The notes below the pieces were generated by a model. That model did not search any database and had not been told where the DNA came from. It saw only the letters and a list, made by a program, of their open reading frames with translations. The position numbers were made by a program, and so were the translations under genes. From Lithobates sylvaticus (Eukaryota > Chordata > Amphibia > Anura > Ranidae): DNA of 64,000 nucleotides. Shown one piece after another: positions 32,130-44,484 of the stretch. Location: assembly GCA_028564925.1 (NCBI GenBank), contig CM053028.1:367021012-367085011 (forward strand), read 5' to 3'. Each line of letters starts with the position of its first letter. Positions within the stretch are counted from its first letter, which is position 1.

Positions 32130-32500
32130 GATGCTGTTCACTAAGGTACTCTAACAAACCTCTAAGGGCTTCACAGAACAGCTGCATTTATACTGAGATT
32201 AAATTAACCCCCAGGTGGACTCTATTTACTAATTAGGTAACTTCTGACGGCAATTGGTTCCACCAGATTATAGTTAGGGGTATCAGAGTAAAGTGGGCTG
32301 AATACAAATGCACGCCCCCCCTTTTCAGATATTTATTTGTAAAAGTAATTGAAAAGCATTTATCATTTTCCTTCCACTTCCCAATTATGTGCCACTTTGT
32401 GTTGTTCTATCACATAAAATCCCAATAAAATACATTTACGGTTTTGGTTGTACAAAATGTGGAAAATTTCAAGGGGTGTAAATACTTTTTCAAGGCACTG
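32081..32500 (-). mobile_element. Tc1/mariner element, 5' end only
   Basis: The terminal repeat CAGTGCCTTGAAAAAGTATT (minus strand, ending at 32500) abuts TA, the Tc1/mariner duplication. Inside it runs a leader of about 370 bp and the beginning of a Tc1 transposase gene, then it breaks off at 32081 where the neighbouring poly-A begins. The rest of the transposon, with the catalytic domain, is missing. Confidence 0.75.
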
Positions 32501-32502
32501 TA

Positions 32503-33739
32503 TATTATGTATTTCTTCTGTGTATTTAACTGTTTGTCTAGAGATCAGGTATAACCCATCAAGGTCATTGTTACTTTCATAAAAGTCGTTTAGTAACATA
32601 TCAGTGAAAAAAGTGATCTAAGGAAAAATGGAATGGTCCATCATTGATCACAGTATTCACAAAGTCAAATGGGAACAGCAAAAAGATCTCCATACAACTA
32701 CACATCATAACTGAGTGGATCTACAGTATGTTAACCTTTAAAGTCAAAGGTGGCCATTTGTGGGCTGTTTATTAGAAGAGAGAATCTAAAAGGACCTGTC
32801 TTTGCCAATAAGACCTTTTAGCCTGGCAATGCACAAACAGAGCTTTATCAGTGCCAAATGATTTAATAATTATTCACTCTTCAAATGATACCAGTCACCC
32901 TTGGCATTCGTGTTTTCTCTTTCTGACTCAGACAATATATTTTTACACAATGGAATGCTCGAGCAGTGACAGGATTGTTCCTTTTTCTTATCTAATCCGT
33001 ACTTCTATAAACAAATTAATTCTCACATGGCAAAAATCCAGCATACTAAATAATTTCTACAGTTGATTATACGGATTGCGATTGTTTAAGATTCATAATT
33101 AATTGTTCTCTATACAAAAAAACGACTCTATTAAAACCAATAACAGATTTTCCTCAAAGCCAATCTCTAGGCAGATATTAAAAGCTACTATTAAATCTAG
33201 TTTTGGATTCATTTAAAAAAAAAAAAAAAAACAATGAAATATAAAAATTCTCTGCAGAGCAGCTACACTGAATCTGACATTCACTAAACATTCTTTGCAG
33301 GTGAATCTTCTAGTTACATATATTTTAAAGGACTGTCACATTTAAATATGTCCCCTAAAGTTAAAAGGGAAAGGACAGTAAGCCAAACCAGTTCTAATAC
33401 ATCTCACAGAGCTGACAATCTAACACTGCTAGCGTTCTGAAAGGAGGAGAGAGTGGATTTATGATCTCATTCTACTTCTGCTTTTTCAATGTCCAGTCAC
33501 GAACTGTATTGTTCAACTGCAAGGTCATTGTGTAGTCTGCCTGGAGAGGAACTAAACAGATTACAATCATTTGGCGGGTTTGCATTTATGTATTTTAACT
33601 GTAAAGCTGTTATTTTTTTAATTTTTGTTCAACCAACTATTGTATTCTGACAGAATACACAGATCAGCACTACAGCCATTGGCTGCATTGGCTAATCGAA
33701 TGCAGGTTTTCCAGCAGGACTGCTCTACAGAAGCCAGTC
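32503..33739. other. Apparently single-copy non-coding DNA
   Basis: No exon or repeat with clear ends. AT-rich, with an A-run near 33218. Confidence 0.4.
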
Positions 33740-33742
33740 TAA

Positions 33743-34137
33743 TGCCACATACACATGATCAGAATTATGGTCGGAAAAAACGCTGATGGTTTTCCTGATG
33801 GAATTCTGCTCAAGCTGTCTTGCCTACACACGGTCACACCAGATTCCGACCGTCAAGAACGTGGTGACGTATAACACTACTACGAGCAGAGAAAAAATCA
33901 AGTTCAATGCTTCCGAGCATGTGTCAAATTTTTTATGAGCATGGGTAGGAAATTTGACGTTCGGAATTTCGAACCGAAGGTTTTTCTGTCGGAAAAATTG
34001 AGAAAATGCTCTCAAATTTTTGCTGGTGGGAATTTGGCCAGCAAAATTCCGATGGAGCCTACACACGGTCGCATTTTCCGATGAAAAGCTCTCATCTGCC
34101 TTTTGCTGGCCTAAATTCCAATCGTGTGTACGCGGCA
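33743..34137. mobile_element. PIF/Harbinger MITE
   Basis: Ends TGCCACATACACATGATCAG and GTGTGTACGCGGCA, with an exact TAA duplication (33740-33742 and 34138-34140). It is an inverted-orientation relative of the copies at 13375 and 17290. Non-coding. Confidence 0.78.
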
Positions 34138-34140
34138 TAA

Positions 34141-35360
34141 CAATCAGCTTTTTTTGAACAGAGTGGGGTACACACAGCTTGAAGTTCATCCAGTTCCTTT
34201 TTATTTCGATTTGTGCGTACCCAACTTAAGTTTGGCTGCTGCTTTATGAGAGTTATTATCATTCCTAACACACTTGTCCTTGTAATGGGTTGTAGAAAAC
34301 GTATTAAACCTGTCAGGGGCAATAAAATGTATTATTATTGCACAGCAAATTGCAGTCCACAACGTTTGATGATTTTCATTTATTATGCTTATTTTAAAAC
34401 TTTATCTTATTTCAGGACATGTTCCATCAAGGCACATCTGTACAATGTATATCATTTTATTTTTTTGCTTGCTGTAGTTGCCTGAGTACAAAAATGGAAA
34501 AAGGTGGGAGAAGAGTAAGAGAGCTTCAGCTTACAATGGCAATGAACCATGAAAATACAGCCTGGCTGTGTAATTCTTACCTGGCATTGGCCAGGTTGGA
34601 TATCTACTGAAGTTGCAGAGTACCAATAGAGATACAACTGCTGCTTGATATGAATGAGATTAGCCTAAAAAGCATGCATTGATAAGGAACCTTGAGGTCA
34701 GTACCTGAATGCTACGCTTTAAGCGACTCATACTGCATCTTTTTAAGCTGTGATAAAATATCATTATTGACACTGTTAAATAATTATAGTCTCCAAGTAA
34801 GCTATTCAAGTTGTGCCAGATTTTGTACAATAGGTGAAACATACCATATGTCAGACCAAAACAAGCTTTTTAAACTCTCTAGAATGTGGGTGGGGAGAAA
34901 TTAGTTTATATTGTTTTTGATAATCCTTGATTTTCTTACCAAAGTTTGAGCAATTTGTGGCTTTGAAGAATTCTCAGTTTGACCTCAAAAGCTATTTTAT
35001 TTAGTTATTTTTTTATGATTTTAATGTTTTTATTAGAATTACCAGACCACAGGTTGACAGCATCTGATGCATCTGAAATAGCATTCGGCAATAAGTCCTA
35101 TAAAATTAAAGCCACAAATATTCTAAATGCATACACAATGTACTGGTAACCAAATTGTAAGTTTAGTTTTTTTAAAGGAAAGACGATAGCTCAAGGTAGT
35201 ATGTACCACAAGAATTGCTATTGGCCCAAGTTCTTTAATATCTATTATTGATCTTGTAGATATAGCTTAACAGAATAGGACATCTGCAGAATAATCAGAC
35301 AATGAGTAAGTGTAACTAAGTGCAAAGTTAGAATTGATAATGCAAAACAGGCTCATGATG
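34141..35360. other. Non-coding DNA
   Basis: No recognisable gene. Short overlapping frames on both strands only. Confidence 0.4.
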
Positions 35361-35368
35361 ACATAGAA

Positions 35369-35524
35369 CAGGGGTCCCAAACTGGCGGCCCTCCAGCTGT
35401 TGGAATCTACAAGTCCCATCATGCCTTTGTTTGTGAGAGTCATGCTTGTAACTGTCAGCCTTGCACTGCCTCGTGGGACTTGTAGTTTCGCAACAGCTGG
35501 AAGGCCACCAGTTTGAGACCCCTG
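35369..35524. mobile_element. hAT-type MITE, 156 bp
   Basis: Terminal repeats CAGGGGTCCCAAACTGG and CCAGTTTGAGACCCCTG, and an 8-bp duplication ACATAGAA / GCATAGAA (one mismatch; 35361-35368 and 35525-35532). The interior is itself largely palindromic (ACAAGTCCCA ... GGGACTTGTAG). The end sequence is a common vertebrate hAT type. Confidence 0.8.
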
Positions 35525-35532
35525 GCATAGAA

Positions 35533-35925
35533 CATGCATATACTGCAGAATAATACAAAACAGAATATGAAAGCTACACAAAAAACTCCCTGGGTTCCTC
35601 AACACACCCACGGAAGATAGGTTTCTCAGTTTCCTTCCCCAGCAGCTCAGCTGATCAGTATAGGGCCGCTATAGGGCCCCTTTCTGGCTGCTTGTATATC
35701 AGGTCTGACAGTGAAGGGCCTATCACCTGGCTGCAGATCACTGCCTAGCTACCTCTGCCTCATCTGATGTTACTTCTCTAAGTTGTGGAGAAGGCATGAT
35801 CTGAATATACCTCCAGATCATCGAGGGGGTTGGGGAATTTGGGGCGGTACTGCCCTGGGGATCATGGAGCAAAAAAAAAAAAAAAAACGTTTTCTTTCTG
35901 TATGAAGATGCAGGTTTAACCACTT
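35533..35925. other. Non-coding DNA
   Basis: No gene supported. A-run at 35871-35887. Confidence 0.4.
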
Positions 35926-35929
35926 GCCT

Positions 35930-36415
35930 ACTGGGCACTTTTACCCCCTTTCTGCCCAGGCCAAATTCCATCTTTCAGTGCTGTCACACTTTGAATTGCG
36001 CAGTCATGCAGCACTTTACCCATATGAAATTTTTATCATTTTTTTCACACAAATAAGCTTTCTTTTGGTGGTATTTAATCACCACTGGGGTTTTTTATTT
36101 TCTGCTAAAGAAACAAAAAAAAAATCAAAAATGATGTGTGTCGATGAGGCTGCACTGATGGACACTAATAGGCAGTCCTGATGGGCACTGATATGCTACA
36201 CTGATAGGCACTGATAGGTGGCACTAATGGGCACTACTAGGCAGCACTGATGGGCATTGATGTGCGGCACTGATGAGCACTGATGGGCACTAATAGGCAC
36301 CACTGAAGGGCACTGATAGGTGGCACTGAAGGACACAGCGCTCACAGAGACGCCCCTCCAGAACTGGACGGCCGCACTGTAGCTGTCATTTGGCAATAGC
36401 GTTGTGGGCAAGTGG
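35930..36415. mobile_element. TTAA-flanked (piggyBac-like) element with internal minisatellite
   Basis: Exact TTAA flanks (35926-35929 and 36416-36419) and inverted ends CCACTTGCC / GGGCAAGTGG. The segment 36140-36345 is a short-unit minisatellite built from GGCACTGAT/GGGCACTGATAGG variants. The histidine/cysteine-rich minus-strand frame across it (36196-36411) is a product of that repetition, not a gene. Confidence 0.65.
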
Positions 36416-36419
36416 TTAA

Positions 36420-38492
36420 TAATGTTTTAACTAAAACATAAAAAATGCAACATTTCTTTAAATAACATGACTGGGGATGCCCTCAACTTGCCCGTGAATT
36501 GGTGCATTTGTATGATCTACACAACCTACTACAGCAAAACTGACATTTACAATGAAATAAAAATGCAGTTTAATGCCAGTAGTTTACAGCTTCAGCTGCT
36601 TACTTTTGTTTGTGAACAAAATGGCTGGGGATTTCCTTCATCGATCCTGGATAAGGGCCTGGTAGAGATGTTAATGGGGGACCCCACGTACAAAGTAATG
36701 GCATGGGGTTCCCTCCAAAAATACATACCAGACCCTTATCTTTCATGAGAATCTGGTATGGATGTCAAGTGGGATCCCACACAAGTGACTCTACACCCAA
36801 ATTCTATACCAGACCATGGTACAGAGTTTGGTATGCATTTGTAGGGGGAACCACATGCAAAAAAACTGAATAAAAAGTGAGGGGTCCCCTCCAAAATCCA
36901 TACCAGATTCTTATCCGAGCATGCAGCCCACATGGCCAAGAAATAGGGGGATAAGCATGCACCCCCCCCCCTCAACCATACCAGGCCACATGCCCTCAAC
37001 ACCTTGCCAGAGACTACCCCAGGAAAGAACTTTGTCCCCATGTTGATTTGGACAAGGGTCTCTCCTCCATAACCCTGGCCTGGTGGTTGTGGGATTCTGC
37101 AGGTGGGGGGGATTTCCATGATTTGGAAGCCGTTTTTAAAATAAGGGGGCCTCCGGATACTGATACACTGTACCACTACTCATTAAAAAAATATGTAATT
37201 TGTAAATAGAGACACCACAATTTGTTGATAAAAACATTAAAACAAAAAGAAAATTTCCCAAAACATACATCCACAGTCAATTATATTGTATTATTAAACA
37301 CTTATTGGCACATCTGATCCTGTTAACACACTTGTTGAGAATGACAGCTCTGGTCCCCACAGCTTATTGTAAACAAAGGGGCAGGGTACACCCGCTGATG
37401 TCAATAATAAAAAATGGCCATGTGGTCATATTTGGGCAATGACATCAGCCACTATGTCTGCCACTTTGTTTACATTGCCAGGGATTCCCTGCCAGCAAAT
37501 TAATGGGACCGCGTGATGTCTCTGGCTGTTAAGGACGGAGTGGATGCCAGCACCTACTTCCTTCTTAACAACAATTGAAATTAGAAGAAGAAAGCTGTCT
37601 TATATAGTAGTATAATATAGTACAGATAGAAAAGGCTACTATATATGATGATCGCCTGATAAGCTTTGGCATTTGAACCTGTGTTTGGGCCAAAATTTTA
37701 TATCATCTCATCTCTACCTTGGGCATGTCCAGGAATTCAGGGAGTTGCAGTAAATGAAGTTAAAAGGGCCTGCACCTGAATCTGTCCTTGGTGAGTAAAT
37801 TTACTAAAATACTAAAAAGTTAGGTTGTTTTTTTTTGCTAATGACACAATCATGTACTGTACATATATTAAAATCCAGTGAGAAAGTGATATATCACAAA
37901 AAGATTTTTAATAAAATTGCAACTCGACCTTAAAAAGGCACGTGCAATTTAATGTTGAATTATTTAAAATGATTTACATATTGAGAATCTGGAGTTAGAA
38001 GGGGAATTCAAAGATTCTTTTTTTAAGTCGTTAGGTTGGGCACAACATGAAAAATCAATCTAATATCAAATGCTGAAACCGAATAACCTTTTTTGAATTT
38101 CAATTCTGCAAGTCACATGACCATATTACCGCCCTCTTCCTCAACTGTGCACAGCAGAGCAGTTGAGCGGAGAAACAGCTGTCAGTCATGTACACTGAAC
38201 AGCCCCATTGCTGGTGTTGCTGCCTGTGATGTGGGCACAAAAAAGAGACCAAAAGAAAGGGACAAAACAGAGCAAAGAATGGGAGTCTGCATACCGCGGT
38301 GGCAACACTGCAGAGGGCGAATCATCCTGCAAACCGTTGCCACTATAAACCTAATAAAATAAGTAATTGTCAGGATTAACGTGTATTTTCTCTATAATAA
38401 AACTTTTGGGAAGTAATTAAAGGGTAAACGGAGAGTAAACAGATTTAATAGGTGCCATCTATTAAGATTTTTACACCACTTTTATAGTAAAC
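36420..38492. other. Non-coding DNA with a worn repeat segment
   Basis: Between about 36630 and 37160 there are pieces of the ranid-type repeat phrase seen at 39520-39720 and 60300-60560 (GGGGTCCC, ATCCATACCAGACCCTTATC). The rest shows no gene. No ends could be defined. Confidence 0.35.
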
Positions 38493-38495
38493 TTA

Positions 38496-38918
38496 TGCCC
38501 CGTACACACGGTCAGATTTTCCGACGGAAAATGTCCTATCGGACAATGTTGTCGGAAATTCCGACCGTGTGTAGGCTCCATCGGACTTTTTCCAACGGAT
38601 TTTCCGACGGACAAAGTTTTATCTCCTGCTCTCAAATTTTCCGACAACAAAGTCCTATCGGACTTTTTCCGATCGTGTGTAGCGAATTCCGACAGACAAA
38701 GTGCCATGCATGCTCAGATCACATTACAAGACCAAAGCTATTGGCTACTAGCCTCTACATACTCCCGTCATGGCAACAAATGTCACCACGTTCGGAATGA
38801 TCGGATTTTCCGACAACTTTGTCCGACCGTGTGTATGCAACACCAGTGTCGGACAAAATCCGTCGGAAAAAATCCGATGGATTTTGTGGTCGGATTTTCC
38901 GACCATGTGTATGGGGCA
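38496..38918. mobile_element. PIF/Harbinger MITE
   Basis: Ends TGCCCCGTACACACGGTCAG and CATGTGTATGGGGCA, with an exact TTA duplication (38493-38495 and 38919-38921). The interior repeats GGATTTTCCGAC motifs in both directions. Non-coding. Confidence 0.8.
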
Positions 38919-39263
38919 TTAGTAGCACCACTCAAAGCCAATCAGAATCTAAAAGACAACAGTCTTGGGTTGTAAAAAAGGGAAACAATATATTTGATGT
39001 TATTCTATTGCCCCATACAAATCATTAAAAAAATAGCCCTTGAAAAAAGCTTAGGACACTACATTCTACAATACTGAGGAATTTACTTTTACAATATTAA
39101 AATAAATGACAAAACTGAGTATGTTTGGTTTTAAAAAAATTTTTTTTTACAGGTAACCTAAATATGTTTCAGCAAAACTCTTGCAAATGTGAGCCATTCA
39201 AACGGATAATTTGATGCACAAAATCGTTCTGCAATGATTACCTTCTATCATGGCCTCATCTAA

Positions 39264-39897
39264 TGCCCTGTACACATGTTCGGACTTTGCGGGACTTCCC
39301 CACACACGCCCGGACTTCCGAGAGTGTGACTTGCCCACACACGCCCGGACTTCTCCAGCGGACAACCCGCAGGACAAAGTCCGCGGGACTTTCGAAAATG
39401 AACGGACTTGCCCACACACGGAGCAGTCCGTTCATTTAGAACGTAACTTCAGGTATACGTAGCTAGCGTAGGCAGTGAATGCCGCCGTGCTAGCTCCGTC
39501 ACCTGGCATGGATTTAAAGGGACTCCCCACGGCGAAAAAACGGCGTGGGGGTCCCCCCCAAATCCATCTCAGACCCTTATCCGAGCACGCAGCCCGGCAG
39601 GCCAGGAAAGGGGTGGGGACAAGCGAGCGCCCCCCCCCCCCCCCTCCTGAGCCATACCAGGCCATGTGCCCTCAACATGGGGGGTGCCCTGGGGAAAGGT
39701 GGGCCGTGCGGCCCCCCCACCCCAAAGCACCTTGTCCCCATGTTGATGAGGACTAGGTTTTAAAACAAAACTTAAAACCTAGTCCGCCGGACTTTTGGCG
39801 CCAAAAAGTCCGCCGGCGCCCACACACGAGGGGATTATCTGGTGGACTTAGTCCAGCGGACAATCCCGTGGGATAATCTCTTCGTATGTACGCGGCA
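39264..39897. mobile_element. Harbinger-like element with foreign-looking GC-rich core
   Basis: Ends TGCCCTGTACACATGTTCGG and ATGTACGCGGCA, flanked by TAA and TTA. The core (39470-39770) is GC-rich and carries the phrase AAATCCATCTCAGACCCTTATC, shared with the palindromic element at 59806-62320. Either the two families exchanged interiors or one inserted in the other. Poly-C at 39631-39648. Confidence 0.6.
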
Positions 39898-39900
39898 TTA

Positions 39901-40468
39901 CAGTGATCTGTAAATCCATAGACTTAGACAGCCAAAGCATTATTCCAATTTCTAATTTTAAGAAAAAGGCTGAGCCCAACCCCACCCCTCCATGCTCCCC
40001 CAGTCGTCTATTAGTCACCAGTGATGAGCAGCCTCATTGACCAAAAGAAAGGCTTGGGAGGTGGGAGGGGTGTGACCAAGCTCAATGTGGAAAAGACCAT
40101 TTTTGTCCTAATGACTTTGCATGGATGAGGGCACTTTATTTGCATACGAAAAAAAGATTTTGCCAGTTTAGCAAATGATTCTTTAAAGCCCATCTCCAGG
40201 AAACATACACCCCATTGCAGCGGGCTGCATCTGCACTGAAAGGGTTAATTGCTTGTTTAATTGCTTGTTTAACAGAGTTAATTGCCCTGTTCCCCCAGTT
40301 GAAGACGCTCCCCATGCTGCAAAGGTAGATTGTTCCTTAGCTTTATCATGTCCCGTGCAGGGGTATAGATCCTGCATCTATCTTGATGATGTCAAAGGAT
40401 CTTAGGCCTCAGAGAATAGTCTAGCAGCAGTGTTAATTTTGGCAGCAAATTTCAATTCAGTTTAAGTC
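39901..40468. other. Non-coding DNA
   Basis: No gene. The last about 40 bases (AATTTTGGCAGCAAATTTCAATTCAG) begin a repeat that resumes after the next element and recurs at 42068. Confidence 0.4.
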
Positions 40469-40471
40469 TTA

Positions 40472-41840
40472 AGCTGCGTACACGATCGGATTTTCCGACG
40501 GGAAATGTGCGATGACAGGCTGTTGGCGGAAAATCCGACCGTTTGTACGCTTCATTGGACAATTGTTGTTGGATTTTCTGTGGACAAATCTTGGATGGCA
40601 GGCTTTAAAATTTTCCGCGGACAAATGTCTGTTGTCGGATTTTCCAAGCGTGTGTACCCAAGTCTGTCGGACAAAAGTCCAAAATACAAACACGCATGCT
40701 CAGAGTAAAGGAAGAGGCAGAAGCAGTCGATCTTTAAACTAGCGTTCATAATGGAGAATTAGCATTTGTGACGTGGCTAATTATGAAATCTCGTAATGCA
40801 GCACACATTCTCTTCTTCTTTAATGGGATAATAATGAAGATGCTTTGCTGGTGATACTGATGGAGTTATTGCAAACAAATTTTCAAAGGCTTTTTTTTTC
40901 TAGTGATATCTGGAATAATATTATTATGCTTTTTTTTTTTATTTGTGCAAGTGACCACAACACTAATATCCTGTAGTTTTTAAGATCAAAGATACAACTA
41001 TGTTGGCGTCCCTTGTTAATTTTACATTGTATGTTTTTAAATGTAACTGCCTACTCCCAAACTGTCATTTGAAGTAAAACACAAACCAAGTATTATTCTA
41101 CATAATTTTTTTATTGTGCATTAAAAAAAGAAAACAAATAAAATTAGACATGCTATCTGCCAATAGAACTTAACCAAAAAGTGCATTCTATGCATTCAAA
41201 AATATAACAAATCAAATCATTATAATTCAACCAAAAAATAAAATAAAAGCCTCATGCATTTGTCCTGCTTCTTAATATAGGGGCTCAGCAATGCCAAGAG
41301 TTGGTGAAAGCAGGGGTCCGTCATCCGGAGATAATTCCGAAAATCATCTGGATTATTCTCCTGGAGCTCCCGCAGCAAAGGCATATGACATAATTGGTCA
41401 CGATTAATAAAGCAACCAATTTTTGGTCCAAGAAATCCTCCTCCTCCTGTTCCTGGACTGGACTTGGGTTAAAGTAATAACTTCAAGGCCAATAATAAAT
41501 AACACGTTATCACCTTCGATTCCGTAACTTGTCTGGTTGACAAACGGCCATTCAGAAACGAACTAAAAAGCACAAAATTAAAAGCTTAAACTGAAAAGCG
41601 TAAAATGAAAAGTGCGAAATGAAAAGAGCGAACCAACACTCACCAAACTTCTACTAATACAAAATTAGCAGAAGGAGCCCAAAGGGTGGCACTAAAGAGC
41701 CGAAAAAACACGTAGTACGTCACTATGTTCGTGTTTATTGGCTGACAATTCCTTGCTGTTTGTATGCAAAATCCAGGCACACGCCTTCGGACAAAAGTCT
41801 GAGGTTTTGTCTGCGGAAATCTGATTGTGTGTACGAGGCT
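40472..41840. mobile_element. Harbinger element, internally deleted, 1.37 kb
   Basis: Ends AGCTGCGTACACGATCGG and TGTGTACGAGGCT. Flanks are TTA and TAA; a longer direct repeat TTAAGTCTT also lies across both edges, so the exact duplication is ambiguous. Unlike the miniature copies it keeps a piece of transposase gene (41250-41438), which ties the GTACACACGATCGG-ended MITEs of this window to PIF/Harbinger. It lies within a TTTTAGTC-rich repeat, another copy of which is at 42068-42245. Confidence 0.7.
41250..41438 (-). pseudogene. HARBI1-like Harbinger transposase fragment
   Basis: The minus-strand frame encodes 63 residues including LLRELQENNPDDFRNYLRM and LSPYIKKQDKCMR. This matches the N-terminal part of Harbinger transposases (HARBI1 family), where an E-x-D-P-x-x-F-R-N-x-L-R-M segment and a QDxxMR segment precede the DDE nuclease domain. 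The DDE domain itself is absent, and the frame continues into non-matching AT-rich DNA on the C-terminal side, so this is one exon-sized remnant without activity. Confidence 0.8.
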
Positions 41841-41843
41841 TAA

Positions 41844-44330
41844 GTCTTTTGACTAAAATGGCATTTTAGTTTTAGTCCCATTTTAGTCTTCTGCAATTGT
41901 TTTAGTTTTAGTCATATAATAGTTGACTAAATCTAATGGGTGTAGTTAAATTGTAATGCATTATTTAAGCATTTCTCTACAATTTCCAAACTCATTATAT
42001 ACTGCTGGAGTGAAAAATCCAATATGTTATTATTTATGGTATTTAGGTTTGAACATGCACTACAGACAGGTGTTAATTTTGATGTCAAATTTCAATTTAG
42101 TTTTAGTCATTTGACTAAAATGCCATTTTAGTTTTAGTCGTATTTTAGTCATCTCAGTTGTTTTAGTTATAGTCGTATTTTAGTAGACTAAAATAGTATT
42201 AATTTAGTCGTTGAAAATGTTTTAATCTATGAAATTAACACTGTCTAGCAGCTCTGAGGAGCCTGTAGGAGCTGAGGAAAGGGTAAGTAAATCTATCTTT
42301 GCACATCCCCTAGACACAAACAAGCAATTAACCCTTGCAGTGCAGACCCAGCCTTACGCAAGGGAGAATTTGTAGCTTTCCTGGAGTGCAGTTTTAAGCT
42401 CTGGAATTCCTTACCGCATAACTTTATAAGTACAAAATCAGTAATAAGATTTTTAAAAGGACCGAATGGGTGTCTTGTTTTTAATTTAATAACATTCACA
42501 GATTTAATTCTGAAAAGATATTTAGGGTTTTAGTGCCCAATGATTTTAGTGTTACTTTCCTTGGACCTCCCCTGCAGGAGGTGCAAAGGTTGACTTATAT
42601 ATATTTTTTTACAACCCAATTAACCAAATAACTAATATGCAAATGAAATTCATTATTTAGCGTATTGCAGTAGAAGGAACTGTGTAGAAGGAACTGTGGA
42701 CACTTGCTGGCCCTTTCTTTTGGTTTGGACCCTTCAGAATATTTTCATACCCCGTAGTAACTTTGACCAGCTTCTCATAAATTCATCCATATTATAATGA
42801 AGCATGCACATAACCATGTCCCCATAATTGTGGAGAGCATAATGGACATTCTTACGAATATTCAATCAGACGAATTAACATGCCAGCTCCTTTGGTGCAA
42901 CCTAACTGGTCTAAGCAGCTCCATGCTAAGTTTATGATTTACTACTAAATGTTATTATTTTAAATCTTAAGGGGGGGGGGGCATTTTATCTCTTAAAGGT
43001 ATATGGTAATTTATTTGAAAGAGTGGTATCAGACAGAGAAAGATGATGAGGGTTATACATGCCTGGTAGCGCAGACATGATCGAGATATGGACCTGATGA
43101 TACCAGCAGCTAGTTCTATATCTGCCCAAGTGAAAGAGACAACATTATTTTCTGTCTCTTTGTCTTAAAGCAGATATTGGGATAATCTACAGTTTCATGT
43201 CTTCTGGCCGCCATAGAGCAGTGAGAGAGTTAAGCATGATGCTGCTGCTGATAATTGCTGTGTTTCTCATGCAGTTCTGTTTACCTCGGAGAATGGCTAG
43301 GATTCATGGGCTAGCTCATCTATTTGTTTCCCAGGAGTGTCCTCCTCACCAGGTACAAATGACTTGTTGTTCCCCTGTCCCGTCTGCCTCCCTGGTGACG
43401 GACAGACGAGAACTGTTCCCTCTGCTCTGCGACGTTAATGCGGTCTGGGTCGAGTTGGTGGCGGGGAGGGGGAGATACGTGAGAGGGAGAGAGGTAAGGG
43501 GACACATTTAAAGCTGAGAACTCGGGTTTCATTAAAAAGACATATGTTTAACTATTAATCATATTTGTTTCTAGTCCTAATGTATCATAAAAATCTGCCC
43601 TCGATACTACCATAATAATAATGGAGATAATAATGGCTAGCCAACACCAGTATTTTAATAAAATGGAGAGCTGCAACTCCCTTTGATGGTTACATTATGA
43701 GAGTTGATGAATTTTAAATTGTTTTCTATGAAAAGCACTTTTCTTTTATGGTGTGTCCACAGTAACGAAGAAGAGCAGAGTCAATATAAATATTAGAATG
43801 TACTTATGCGATATGAATTAACTTAATTGCTTAAAAAATTAGTTATATTGGTTAATAATCTCTTTTCTTACATATCTTCCATTATAGAGTTAGTATGATA
43901 GGAAACCACTAAGTGGAAAGTACTGTGTATTTCTAGTGCTCCTCTAAACCACAGCCATCTAACATTCATTTTTAACTAGCCATAATAGACAAAATGTCAC
44001 ATATTTGATATATATATATTTTTTTACTACAAATGGGTGCTGTAAAAAAAAAAAAAAAAAATACATTGTACAATAGAAAAATGTTTGCAGCAATAATATA
44101 ATATAGGGTGTTTGTTTCAGTGGCATTGATGAAAATTTCTGTTTATTACTTCCTAACCTAATTGGGAGTTTTGAGAATGAAGGACTGACAGTAGGTAAGT
44201 TATTTTACCCAACTGTGCTTCACCAAGCTGACAACAGAAATAGGTGATCTCCTTGGTCATCTCGTTGTTCTGATGGCCAGTTTACAAAGCTGAACTCCGG
44301 GCACAAAAACTATTCCCCAATAGTCACACA
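41844..44330. other. Largely non-coding DNA
   Basis: 41844-41960 and 42068-42245 are two copies of a TTTTAGTC/GACTAAAATGGC repeat. The remainder has no bounded repeat. One candidate exon is described separately. Confidence 0.4.
43171..43493 (+). other. Candidate exon of an unrecognised host gene
   Basis: A pyrimidine-rich tract ending TTTGTCTTAAAG (43159-43170) could be a 3' splice site, and GAG|GTAAGG at 43491-43499 a strong 5' splice site. The 323-nt interval is open in one frame. It holds an ATG at 43197 followed by a hydrophobic run (MMLLLIIAVFLMQFCL) that could be a signal anchor, and it is richer in CpG than its surroundings. I do not recognise the protein. It could equally be a chance open stretch. 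Confidence 0.22.
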
Positions 44331-44332
44331 TT

Positions 44333-44484
44333 GGGGCTTACTAAAACCGGAGTGTTCAAAATCTGGTACAGCTCTAAATAGAAACCAATCAGCTTCTAGG
44401 TTATTTTGCACAAGCTGAAGTTGATGGGCTACTATGCACAGCTGCACTAAATTTTGCACTCTCCAGGTTTAGTAAAGCAACCCC
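44333..44484. mobile_element. Small foldback MITE
   Basis: Imperfect inverted ends GGGGCTTACTAAAACCGGAG and CTCCAGGTTTAGTAAAGCAACCCC-type. The interior AAACCAATCAGCTTCTAG is shared with the copy at 54229-54412. No coding capacity; superfamily not assigned. Confidence 0.55.
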
